Shown piece by piece: positions 58,044-64,000 of a stretch of 64,000 nt of DNA. Source of the DNA: Candidatus Aminicenantota bacterium (GTDB taxonomy: Bacteria > Acidobacteriota > Aminicenantia > Aminicenantales > Saccharicenantaceae); assembly GCA_014360005.1 (NCBI GenBank), contig JACIYI010000002.1:186001-250000 (forward strand), given 5' to 3'. Below the pieces are notes generated by a model. That model was not told the DNA's origin. It was given only the letters and a program-made list of their open reading frames with translations, and searched no databases. The translations under genes and the position numbers were made by a program. Position 1 is the first letter of the stretch, and each line of letters opens with the position of its first letter.

Positions 58044-59450
58044 TTAAAGAGAATTCAGGGCCTGATTGAGGTCCTCAATTATGTCATCAGGATTCTCAGC
58101 CCCCACGCACAGCCTGATCAGCTGGGGTGGAATATCGGCCATCCTCCTGGCCTCTTCTCCCTGTTGCTGGTGAGTGGAAATGGCCGGGATAGTTGCCACG
58201 CTCTTGATTCGGCCGAGGTCGGTGGCCCGAAAAATGATTTGGAAGCGGTCGAAAACTTTCCTGGCATTTTCCGGCGGACCGTCCACTCTGAAGCTCATCA
58301 GATGGCCATAACGATTGACTTCCTGTCCGCGGCCGTCGTCGGAATCGACCAGTTTCATGTATTTTTTTGCCAGGGGATGGAGTTTGTAGCTGGGCAGCCC
58401 GAGATAATCAACCTGGTAGACCCGCGGATGTTTTTCCAGGAACTCAGCCACTTTCTGGCAGTTCTGACTGACTATGTCCATTCTCATTCGCAGGGTGCGG
58501 AGGTCGTTAAGGGCCATCAGGGCGTTAAAAGGAGAAGCGGCCGGGCCGTTGTCGCGGTAGGGCCAGAATTTCACGTACTCGGCAAAGCTGGCCTTGAAAT
58601 TGGGGTCATCATTCTTGATTTTGGTAACGATGGGCTTCTTGCTGATCAGGGCCCCACCGATGGCCAGACCCCCGGTGGTTATGGATTTGGTCAGCGAATG
58701 GACAACTATATCGGCCCCGTAGGCAATGGGCCGCATCAGAGCCGGAGTGGCACAGGTAGCATCAAAAATCAGCGGTATTTCCCAGGAATGGGCCAGGTCA
58801 GCCAGAGCCTTGACGTCACAGAATGATTGCTGGGGGTTGCTCGGAGCTTCCACATACAGAAAGCGGGTATCTTCATCAATCTTGGATTTCCACTCTTCAA
58901 TGTCTTCCGGATGAAGCACCCAGCGCACTTCTATGCCTCTTTCCTTCATCTTCCGCACCGAAAAGTGCTGGAAGGTTCCGCCGTAAAGCTGGACGGAGGA
59001 GACGAAATTTATCTTTTCCGGACCCTCTTTCTGTTTGACCAGGAAAGGGTCAACGGCCATCATGATGGCGGCCATGCCCGAAGCGGTCACTACGCAGGAG
59101 GTGTCGTATCCCGACTTATAACCTTCCAGCAAAGCCAGGACATATTCAAGGTAATAGGTGGTGGGGTTGGCTATCCTGGTGTAGCACCAGGTGGGGATGA
59201 GGTAGGCCAGGGCGGCTTCCAGCTCGTCTGAATCCCGGTAGCCCTGGGAAGTAGCCAGGTAGAGTGGTTCCACGATAGCTCCCTGGTTGCGGTCGAGGGC
59301 TTCTTCCAGCGAATAAAGCCCGTGGACAGCGATAGTGTCAAATTTCATCCTCTGCATCCTGACCCGGATTTCTTCTTGCCTGGCCAGGAACAGCTTTGCT
59401 TCCTGCATATACCTCTCCACTCCGGGAGAATATTTTTTTGGTTCAGACAT
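58044..59450 (-). CDS. Cys/Met-metabolism PLP-dependent enzyme
   Basis: 468 residues, fold type I. The PLP lysine is in DIVVHSLTKSITTGGLAIGG, with the Asp of IPLIFDATCATP and TASGMAAIMMAVDPF before it. The overall plan matches O-acetylhomoserine sulfhydrylase, cystathionine gamma-synthase/lyase and methionine gamma-lyase. Unusual features are a 45-residue N-terminal extension (YMQEAKLFLARQEEIRVRMQRMKF) and a WCYTRIANPTTYYLE block. Which reaction it performs cannot be decided from sequence by eye; a homoserine dehydrogenase gene about 4 kb away is consistent with methionine synthesis. Confidence 0.85.
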   Translation of the reverse strand: MSEPKKYSPGVERYMQEAKLFLARQEEIRVRMQRMKFDTIAVHGLYSLEEALDRNQGAIVEPLYLATSQGYRDSDELEAALAYLIPTWCYTRIANPTTYYLEYVLALLEGYKSGYDTSCVVTASGMAAIMMAVDPFLVKQKEGPEKINFVSSVQLYGGTFQHFSVRKMKERGIEVRWVLHPEDIEEWKSKIDEDTRFLYVEAPSNPQQSFCDVKALADLAHSWEIPLIFDATCATPALMRPIAYGADIVVHSLTKSITTGGLAIGGALISKKPIVTKIKNDDPNFKASFAEYVKFWPYRDNGPAASPFNALMALNDLRTLRMRMDIVSQNCQKVAEFLEKHPRVYQVDYLGLPSYKLHPLAKKYMKLVDSDDGRGQEVNRYGHLMSFRVDGPPENARKVFDRFQIIFRATDLGRIKSVATIPAISTHQQQGEEARRMADIPPQLIRLCVGAENPDDIIEDLNQALNSL

Positions 59451-59534
59451 GAGGCCTCCAAATGATTTTATAAATTTTTGGCTGTTTTCTTTCGGGCGGG
59501 ATAGACGGATTAAGGGCGGCCCGGGGCCGCATCA

Positions 59535-59573
59535 GGTATTCTATACTGGAACTCATACAGATACCAAAATACC
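59535..59573 (-). promoter_or_regulatory. Promoter of the PLP gene between GGTATT/AATACC arms
   Basis: Minus strand TTGGTA (59567-59562) with TAGAAT (59543-59538, 18-nt spacer) or TATAGA (16 nt). The inverted arms GGTATT (59535-59540) and AATACC (59568-59573) frame the promoter exactly, a layout that suits a repressor. A GGAGG ribosome-binding site lies just before the gene. Confidence 0.5.
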
Positions 59574-59621
59574 ACACCTCCGGTGGGCTTAGTCAAGCGG
59601 TAATTTTTTTCAGGTTAAGAC

Positions 59622-59653
59622 ATAGTATCCAGTCTGAAGGGAGTATCTGGGAG
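59622..59653. repeat. Dispersed intergenic repeat, copy 2
   Basis: 32 bp matching 9028-9059 at 25 positions with no gap (ATAGTATCCAGT...TCTGGGAG). It lies in the gap between the OB-fold gene and the PLP gene. No coding or strong hairpin potential. Confidence 0.45.
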
Positions 59654-59677
59654 CCCGGCAGCCTCAGTTCGGCAGTT

Positions 59678-60217
59678 TCACCAGGCCGTTCCCCTTCTCC
59701 TTACCTGGCCGCGGCTCCAGGCCGGAAAGCCCCTTCTATCTCTCAGGGTAATGGTCTGGTTGCTGATTCTCATTTCCCTGGCGATGACCAGCTTGCGGCC
59801 CTCTTTTTGCTCTCCGGCCAGCGAACCCACCAGCCGGATTTTTTCGCCCTGGTGAATGTCGGTTCTGAAAAACCAGGCCGGAGCGGTTTCCACCTCCACC
59901 AGCTCATTGCTGATTTTATCTTTGACCATGAGAATCAAGAAGCTGGACCGGCTTTCATACCTGGATTCGAATTTGATATCCTCCACCTGGCCTTCGATGG
60001 TGACTTCCCGGTCAACGTTGTAAAAATGGTGACGGCTGGCTGGCGGCTGCTCCTGGCGGCCGGCTGCCGACTGGTTATCACGGGCTGAGGCCTGGCCGAA
60101 AATCAGGAATAGAAGAAGGAAAAAATAAAAGACGAACCGGCCGAGCTGATGGGTTTTAGCCAGTATTTTACCTGATTTCAGGCTAATTATTTTATTTGAG
60201 TTTATCAGTCTATTCAT
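59678..60217 (-). CDS. Secreted OB-fold-like protein of the envelope locus
   Basis: 179 residues. A hydrophobic segment (about 28-42, FVFYFFLLLFLIFGQASA) acts as signal peptide or anchor after a long basic N-region. The mature part looks like one small beta-barrel: REVTIEGQVEDIKFE, SSFLILMVKDK, VEVETAPAWFFR, GEKIRLVGSL, KLVIAREMRISNQTITLRDRRGFPAW. That strand order suits an OB fold (BOF/DUF5666-like), and the end 'LRD..GFP.W' recurs, from memory, in small periplasmic OB proteins. AAGGAGG precedes the ATG, and the gene follows the barrel gene after 10 nt. Confidence 0.8.
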   Translation of the reverse strand: MNRLINSNKIISLKSGKILAKTHQLGRFVFYFFLLLFLIFGQASARDNQSAAGRQEQPPASRHHFYNVDREVTIEGQVEDIKFESRYESRSSFLILMVKDKISNELVEVETAPAWFFRTDIHQGEKIRLVGSLAGEQKEGRKLVIAREMRISNQTITLRDRRGFPAWSRGQVRRRGTAW

Positions 60218-60227
60218 CTCAGCCTCC

Positions 60228-61583
60228 TTACCTGGAAGGCGAAACCTGGAGGTTCCAGGTCAGTCCGCCGCTGATTACATTCCCGCTCCAGGAAAACCAG
60301 GGATCGGAAGAAGAATTCTTGACATAGGCATAATTGATAAAAAACGAAACCCGGCTCAGGTCCAGCTGCAACCTGGCGCTGAACTGGTGCCTGGTATCCT
60401 CCCTGGTAACTCCGAGGCTGTTACCTTCGAGGTCCAGGCTGTCGAGCCCGGGGAATTTCCTGGAAAAATAATCATACTGGAACTCACTGTTCAGGTTGTC
60501 GGACAGCACCGCTGTCAGTTTGGCTCGCAGGGAATAACCTTCCCAGCTGAACTGGTCATAGGTAGGATTCTCCACCATGAAAAGTTCATCGCTGGAAGCG
60601 AAGGGGTTATCACCTTTCAGGTTCCATTGCTGGAGAGCGCTCAGGCTTAGGCCCAACCGGTCGCCCAGTCCCTGGGCCAGTAAGCCACCCACTGAGAACA
60701 CCTGGATACTTTTACTCCCGGTGAAATAGGTGGTCTGGTAGGGAATCCCCCGGAGGCTATAGCTGCCTCCCATTTCGTAATTCTCTCCTGGGCCCCCATG
60801 CCCGCCCGGCCCACCCTGCATGGCGGCAAGAGGTAGCAGGTAAGGACTGGAGTGTCCTAATGTGCTCAAGCCAGAAGTTGAGGCGGTTGCAGCAGTCGTT
60901 AGAGGTGTTTCTGTCTCTCCAGTGGTGGTGATTGTTCCTGGGTGGAAATAAAGCTTATAGCCATAACCGGCCTCCAGCTTGACCGTGGTCCTGGAAGAAA
61001 AATAATGGTCCAGGGACAGGCTGGCGTTTCCGGAAAAATAGTCGAAGATAGAATATTTGTAGTCCCTCAGCTGGGTTATGGTGTCCAGCCTTAGAATGGT
61101 CGAGGAATCGAGGTAGCTCTTGAAGTTGGCCAGGAAGCGTATTGTCCCATGATTGAAATAATCATACAGGCTGCGGAAAAGAACGGCCTCGCCTTCCAGG
61201 GCCAGGTAGAAAGCGCTCCGGGCTCCTGCTGGCACCAGGTAGTCCGCCCCGAGTTTGCCGGCCAGTGAGCTGAGCCCAGAATATTTATAAAGATAACTGA
61301 GGTTGAAATCGCCATAGAGAGCGATGGATTGTGAATCGCTGCCAAAATAAAGTGAGGCTGAAGTCAGCTGGTCGGAGAGCGGTTGGTATGACTGGAAAAT
61401 GTTGCTGGTGGCGTTGTGAGACAGGGAGAACTGAACCGTTGATCCCCGGGAATAGCCGGCCAGGAAGAAGACGGACAGCCAGGCGGCTAACAACGGGGCC
61501 AGGCTTTTTCTCCCGGACATACGATAAAAAATTCCTTTCATCGGCATTATATAATTTTTTAATCCTGTTCTTAAACCGGGCAT
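60228..61583 (-). CDS. Putative outer-membrane beta-barrel protein
   Basis: 451 residues. Signal sequence with a hydrophobic core at about 30-45 (LAPLLAAWLSVFFLAGYSRG), then alternating polar/apolar strands throughout: SASLYFGSDSQSIALYGDFNLSYLYKY, FYLALEGEAVLF, TVKLEAGYGYKLYF, FQYDYFSRKF, ARLQLDLSRVSFFINYAYVKNS. Two low-complexity loops interrupt the strands: a Thr/Ser/Ala-rich one (TTTGETETPLTTAATASTSG) and a Gly-rich one (GGPGGHGGPGENYEMGG). The C-terminus is not the usual Phe/Trp, so assembly may differ. AGGAGG at good distance supports the start at 61583. Confidence 0.82.
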   Translation of the reverse strand: MPGLRTGLKNYIMPMKGIFYRMSGRKSLAPLLAAWLSVFFLAGYSRGSTVQFSLSHNATSNIFQSYQPLSDQLTSASLYFGSDSQSIALYGDFNLSYLYKYSGLSSLAGKLGADYLVPAGARSAFYLALEGEAVLFRSLYDYFNHGTIRFLANFKSYLDSSTILRLDTITQLRDYKYSIFDYFSGNASLSLDHYFSSRTTVKLEAGYGYKLYFHPGTITTTGETETPLTTAATASTSGLSTLGHSSPYLLPLAAMQGGPGGHGGPGENYEMGGSYSLRGIPYQTTYFTGSKSIQVFSVGGLLAQGLGDRLGLSLSALQQWNLKGDNPFASSDELFMVENPTYDQFSWEGYSLRAKLTAVLSDNLNSEFQYDYFSRKFPGLDSLDLEGNSLGVTREDTRHQFSARLQLDLSRVSFFINYAYVKNSSSDPWFSWSGNVISGGLTWNLQVSPSR

Positions 61584-61656
61584 TGTTCCCTCCTATCTAC
61601 GGTCTGAGGTGGACTCCCTCCAGCTCCAGACGGTCCGTCAGAAAAAAATGAAAACA

Positions 61657-61690
61657 GGAGAGAACCGGGATGGTCTTCCCGGTTCTCTCC
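61657..61690 (-). terminator. Very strong intrinsic terminator after the Q/N-rich gene
   Basis: A perfect 14-bp stem (GGAGAGAACCGGGA paired with TCCCGGTTCTCTCC) around a 6-nt loop, then TGTTTTCATTTTTTT on the minus strand. It begins 15 nt after the stop. It should release most transcripts, leaving the barrel and OB genes on read-through or a second promoter. Confidence 0.9.
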
Positions 61691-61705
61691 GGCAGGTTGC
61701 GCGCC

Positions 61706-62569
61706 TCAACGATTCCCTTTTCTGGCGACTGCCCCTTTGGGCCCAGTGCCGTCGCAGATTCTGGCAGCCAGGCTGGTCTGGGTGCGGAAGGTGTATCTGG
61801 ACATAACCATGTTTCTGTTCATAGCCTTGTTCATCATCTGTCCGGAAGCACTGCCTTCGGGAGAACCTTTGTATCCTGTGCCGTCTTTGGGTGCGGTCCA
61901 GTCAGGGTCCTGGCAGTTGGGAAGACCATCTCCGTCATGGTCCCGGTAGAAGTCATTTATCCCATCTCCGTCTTCATCCACAAAAGGGCCGCCCTTTTTC
62001 ACCCTGTTTTTGGGCTGGGTTTGAATCTGATTCTGAACCCGGGCTCTCTCCTCGTTTCTGACCTGGCTTTTGCTCTGGTTCTGTTCTTTCTTGGTGTTGA
62101 CCAGAGTGTGCTCCGCCACCGGTTGGCCCTCACCTTCTTTGGTTATGGTAACCTGATTCTGCACAGTCTGGTTCTGTACCTGGTGCTGGATCTGGAGCTG
62201 GTGCTGGACCTCCATCTGACCTTCGGCATTTTCCTCAACCTCTACCCGATTCTGAATCTCGTTCCGGACCTGGGTTTGCGATTGGGAATTTTCATTGGCC
62301 TGGTTTTCTATGGTTTTCTGCACCTCGGCCCGGACCTGTTCCTGCTCCCTGGTCCTTTCCTGTTGCTGGGTTTGAGGCTGTTCTTGAGCTTTGTTCTGAA
62401 CCTGGTTCTTAACCTGCACTTGCACCTGGTTCTTGACCTGTTCCTTCTGTTCGACCTTAGCCTTTTCTTTGGTCTGTTCGGTATTCTCCTGGGCGAAAGA
62501 AAGGGAAGCCACCAGGGCTACCGCCAGAATGGTGATGGCTACTACCATCATTGTTTTTCTTATCCTCAT
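61706..62569 (-). CDS. Secreted Q/N-rich protein with two calcium-binding-like loops
   Basis: 287 residues. A signal peptide (1-26, cleavage after SFA) is followed by about 165 residues made almost only of Q, N, V, K, E, R and T in loosely repeated units (VKNQVQVQVKNQVQNK, QVQHQLQIQHQVQNQT). At 193-223 come two D-x-D-x-D-G loops (VDEDGDGIND, then DHDGDGLPN-C-QD), like EF-hand/dockerin or thrombospondin type-3 repeats. Two cysteines (219, 272) could form a disulfide. Start: ATG at 62569, 6 nt after AAGGAGG. Driven by a sigma-54-type promoter and closed by a strong terminator. Function unknown; adhesin, matrix or fibre protein are possible. Confidence 0.85.
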   Translation of the reverse strand: MRIRKTMMVVAITILAVALVASLSFAQENTEQTKEKAKVEQKEQVKNQVQVQVKNQVQNKAQEQPQTQQQERTREQEQVRAEVQKTIENQANENSQSQTQVRNEIQNRVEVEENAEGQMEVQHQLQIQHQVQNQTVQNQVTITKEGEGQPVAEHTLVNTKKEQNQSKSQVRNEERARVQNQIQTQPKNRVKKGGPFVDEDGDGINDFYRDHDGDGLPNCQDPDWTAPKDGTGYKGSPEGSASGQMMNKAMNRNMVMSRYTFRTQTSLAARICDGTGPKGAVARKGNR

Positions 62570-62606
62570 GTTTAACCTCCTTATCATGAGTTTCGCCCTT
62601 ATCTAC

Positions 62607-62623
62607 AGCAAAGACCGTGCCAG
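62607..62623 (-). promoter_or_regulatory. Sigma-54 (RpoN) promoter of the Q/N-rich gene
   Basis: Minus strand CTGGCACG (62623-62616), 4 nt, TTGCT (62611-62607): every conserved position of the -24/-12 consensus (YTGGCACG-N4-TTGCW) is met. The start site would lie near 62597, giving a leader of about 28 nt with AAGGAGG. It is the only sigma-54 site I noticed in the window. Confidence 0.75.
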
Positions 62624-62674
62624 GTTTTAAGTTATTCATAATAAATTAATTAGGATTTTTATCAGCCAGAATCT

Positions 62675-62710
62675 CCGACAATTTTGACCGGTTCCCTACA
62701 ATTTTGTCGG
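62675..62710. promoter_or_regulatory. Upstream repeat pair, candidate enhancer-binding site
   Basis: CCGACAA (62675-62681) and TTGTCGG (62704-62710) are perfect inverted arms 22 nt apart; the ACAATTTTG word also occurs twice in the same orientation within it. The centre is about 95 nt upstream of the predicted sigma-54 start, the usual distance for an activator (NtrC-type) site. Confidence 0.5.
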
Positions 62711-63035
62711 CCCCGGAAATCTTTAAGACGATTGGACCCCTTGAAGCCAGAGACGGGCAACAGGAAAGGCAATAATCTTATCATGAGACTGGCGGGTCGG
62801 ATTTTTCTGGCGGGCTTACGAAATAAACTTTAAATTAAAGGATTAGACCCGGATGGCAGGGAGGCCCCCGGTCTCATTTTCGGTCAAGACCCGTCCGGCT
62901 CAGACTCTAGTTCGAGGCCGCCGGGCCCCCTATTTCCACAAGGGTCAGGATTTTCCTCTGATTTCAAGCCGCCGGTTGCTTTGAGAGCGATATTGGATGG
63001 CCCCGTTCAGGCTCTGTTTATTATCGTTCCTTTTT
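62711..63035. other. Non-coding interval before the homoserine dehydrogenase end
   Basis: 325 nt with no convincing gene on either strand. Visible elements: CTGGCGGG repeated at 62790-62797 and 62808-62815 (18-bp period), an AT-rich block (about 62820-62845) and GC-rich palindromic stretches around 62920. It may hold distal control sites for the Q/N-rich gene, or a small RNA; no known RNA family was recognised. Confidence 0.4.
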
Positions 63036-64000
63036 TTATTTAAGCGTGCAGCGGCTGATGGCCAGCAGGTCGGAGAGAATGGAAAAACCGGTTTCAATGC
63101 GCCCGGCCCCCGCCCCCTGGATGGTGACTTTGCCCATCAGGTCAGTGTCGAAAGTCAGGGCGTTCTGGGCGCCCATCACCCCGGCCAGGGGATCGGTCAG
63201 CGGCAGTGTTTGTGGTGAGACGCTGGCCTCAATTTTTTCACCATCCTTCTTCACGCTGGCTATCAGCTTGTATCTCAGCCCGGCTTCTCTGGCTTCCAGG
63301 ATGTCTTTCTTTCTAAGATGGGAAATACCCTGGCGGCGGACATCAGCCGGTTTGAGCTGGCCGCCCATCAGAGCGTTAGCCAGGATGACCACCTTGGCCA
63401 CGGCATCAAAGCCTTCGACATCGGCCGTCGGGTCGGCTTCGGCATAGCCCAGCTGCTGGGCCAGTTTCAGGGCTTCGTCATATTCCAGCCCATCCAGTTC
63501 CATCTGGCTCAGGATAAAATTGGTGGTGCCGTTCAGGATTCCCTTGACTTCCTTGAGGTCGTTACCGGCCAGCCCGTTTTCAAACAGGTGAAAGACCGGG
63601 GTGCCGCTCATAACCGTGCCTTCGATCCTGAAGTGGCGGCGGTTGAGGTGGGCCAGCTCTTTAAGCTCCTGGTAATGCAGGGCGGCCGGTCCCTTGTTGG
63701 AGGTGACCACGTGTTTTCCCGTCCGCAGGGCTTTCTTGATGTAGGAGGTGGCGGGTTCGCCGGTCTTGATGTCGGTGTAAGTCATTTCGGCCATGATGTC
63801 GGCCTCGACCTGCTCTATCAGGTCCAGGGGGTCAAGGTAATCGTCGGTTTTCTGTTTGGGAGCGGGGTACTGGTTGAGCTTCTTCCCTTCCTTAAGGGTT
63901 TCCAGAACTTTTTGAATCTGCAGGCCTTCGGGGGCGACCACGGTGCCCTTCATCAGGTCGGTTATGGCCACAATTTTCGGTTCGAATTGATAACAGTCGC
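63036..64000 (-). CDS. hom: Homoserine dehydrogenase, 5' end beyond the window
   Basis: About 321 codons are present; the frame runs off the right edge, so the N-terminal NAD(P) loop is not visible. The internal part has TSNKGPAALHYQELKELA, GTVMSGTPVFHLF, GILNGTTNFILSQM and EADPTADVEGFDAVAKVVILAN, the catalytic region that binds aspartate semialdehyde. The C-terminus stops shortly after the fold, so no ACT regulatory domain is attached. The enzyme leads to threonine and methionine. A GTG at 63971 is internal and not the start. Confidence 0.93.
   Translation of the reverse strand, partial: DCYQFEPKIVAITDLMKGTVVAPEGLQIQKVLETLKEGKKLNQYPAPKQKTDDYLDPLDLIEQVEADIMAEMTYTDIKTGEPATSYIKKALRTGKHVVTSNKGPAALHYQELKELAHLNRRHFRIEGTVMSGTPVFHLFENGLAGNDLKEVKGILNGTTNFILSQMELDGLEYDEALKLAQQLGYAEADPTADVEGFDAVAKVVILANALMGGQLKPADVRRQGISHLRKKDILEAREAGLRYKLIASVKKDGEKIEASVSPQTLPLTDPLAGVMGAQNALTFDTDLMGKVTIQGAGAGRIETGFSILSDLLAISRCTLK

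Noticed and set aside
62040..62480. The repetitive nucleotide texture inside the Q/N-rich gene as a CRISPR-like array
   Set aside because: The repeats are short, irregular and in codon phase, with no constant repeat/spacer sizes; they are coding.
61670..62575. A 301-codon hydrophobic, Leu/Val-rich plus-strand frame that looks like a membrane protein
   Set aside because: It is the reverse complement of the Q/N-rich repeats (CAG and AAC codons read as CTG and GTT). The minus-strand frame has the signal peptide, Shine-Dalgarno, promoter and terminator.

Overview
The window reads as chromosome from a Gram-negative-type anaerobic bacterium with about 55% GC. An outer membrane is implied by a beta-barrel protein, lipoproteins and a secreted surface protein. 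An anaerobic, H2-linked fermentative life is implied by an NAD-coupled [NiFe] hydrogenase and a carbamate kinase/ornithine carbamoyltransferase pair. The protein style (PATAN-J-TPR fusion, cyclic-2,3-diphosphoglycerate-synthetase-like GTPase, SelB-tail protein) would fit an Acidobacteriota-related candidate lineage such as Aminicenantes; that is an inference and no marker gene here proves it. No insertion sequence, prophage, integron or CRISPR array was found.

Layout. 1-9.0 kb (minus strand): a translation and division operon in the order tRNA-Val(GAC), thrS, infC, rpmI, rplT, pheS, pheT, a ZapB-like coiled coil, zapA, rny, ymdB. infC starts at an ATT codon, rpmI begins inside infC, and PheT lacks its OB domain. 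9.2-15.3 kb (plus): a small phosphodiesterase, then a GTPase - carbamate kinase - ornithine carbamoyltransferase - 697-residue unknown protein cluster. 15.4-29.2 kb (minus): guaA, dnaE, a degenerate receiver, valS, birA, coaX, an unknown gene, rnr, and a SelB-like tail protein without a GTPase domain. 29.4-36.5 kb: sppA (plus), then hoxF-hoxU-hoxY-hoxH, a hydrogenase protease, hypB and hypA (minus). 36.6-41.2 kb: gatC-gatA-lipoprotein, tRNA-Lys and tRNA-Glu, a REC-PAS-HD-GYP regulator and tRNA-Val(TAC).

41.3-50.6 kb: a structured RNA candidate diverging from rplU-rpmA-obgE-nadD-rsfS-rlmH-dksA-like-comF; then hsp20, and the nitrilase-nadE-rsmI operon, where glutaminase-like and synthetase halves are separate overlapping genes. 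49.1-59.5 kb: PATAN-J-TPR protein, ligA, a secreted TPR protein, murB, a Rossmann/DUF2520 protein, a NYN nuclease, a HIT protein, murA and a PLP-dependent sulfur-amino-acid enzyme. 59.6-62.7 kb: a three-gene envelope locus (Q/N-rich calcium-loop protein, beta-barrel, OB-fold protein) behind a near-perfect sigma-54 promoter with an upstream repeat pair. The window ends in a truncated homoserine dehydrogenase.

The most unusual parts are the sigma-54-driven envelope locus at 59.7-62.7 kb, the orphan SelB tail beside RNase R, the 104-nt infC/rpmI overlap, the GTPase-arcC-argF-unknown cluster, and several genes whose start codon lies almost directly on a TATAAT box (leaderless or near-leaderless mRNAs).
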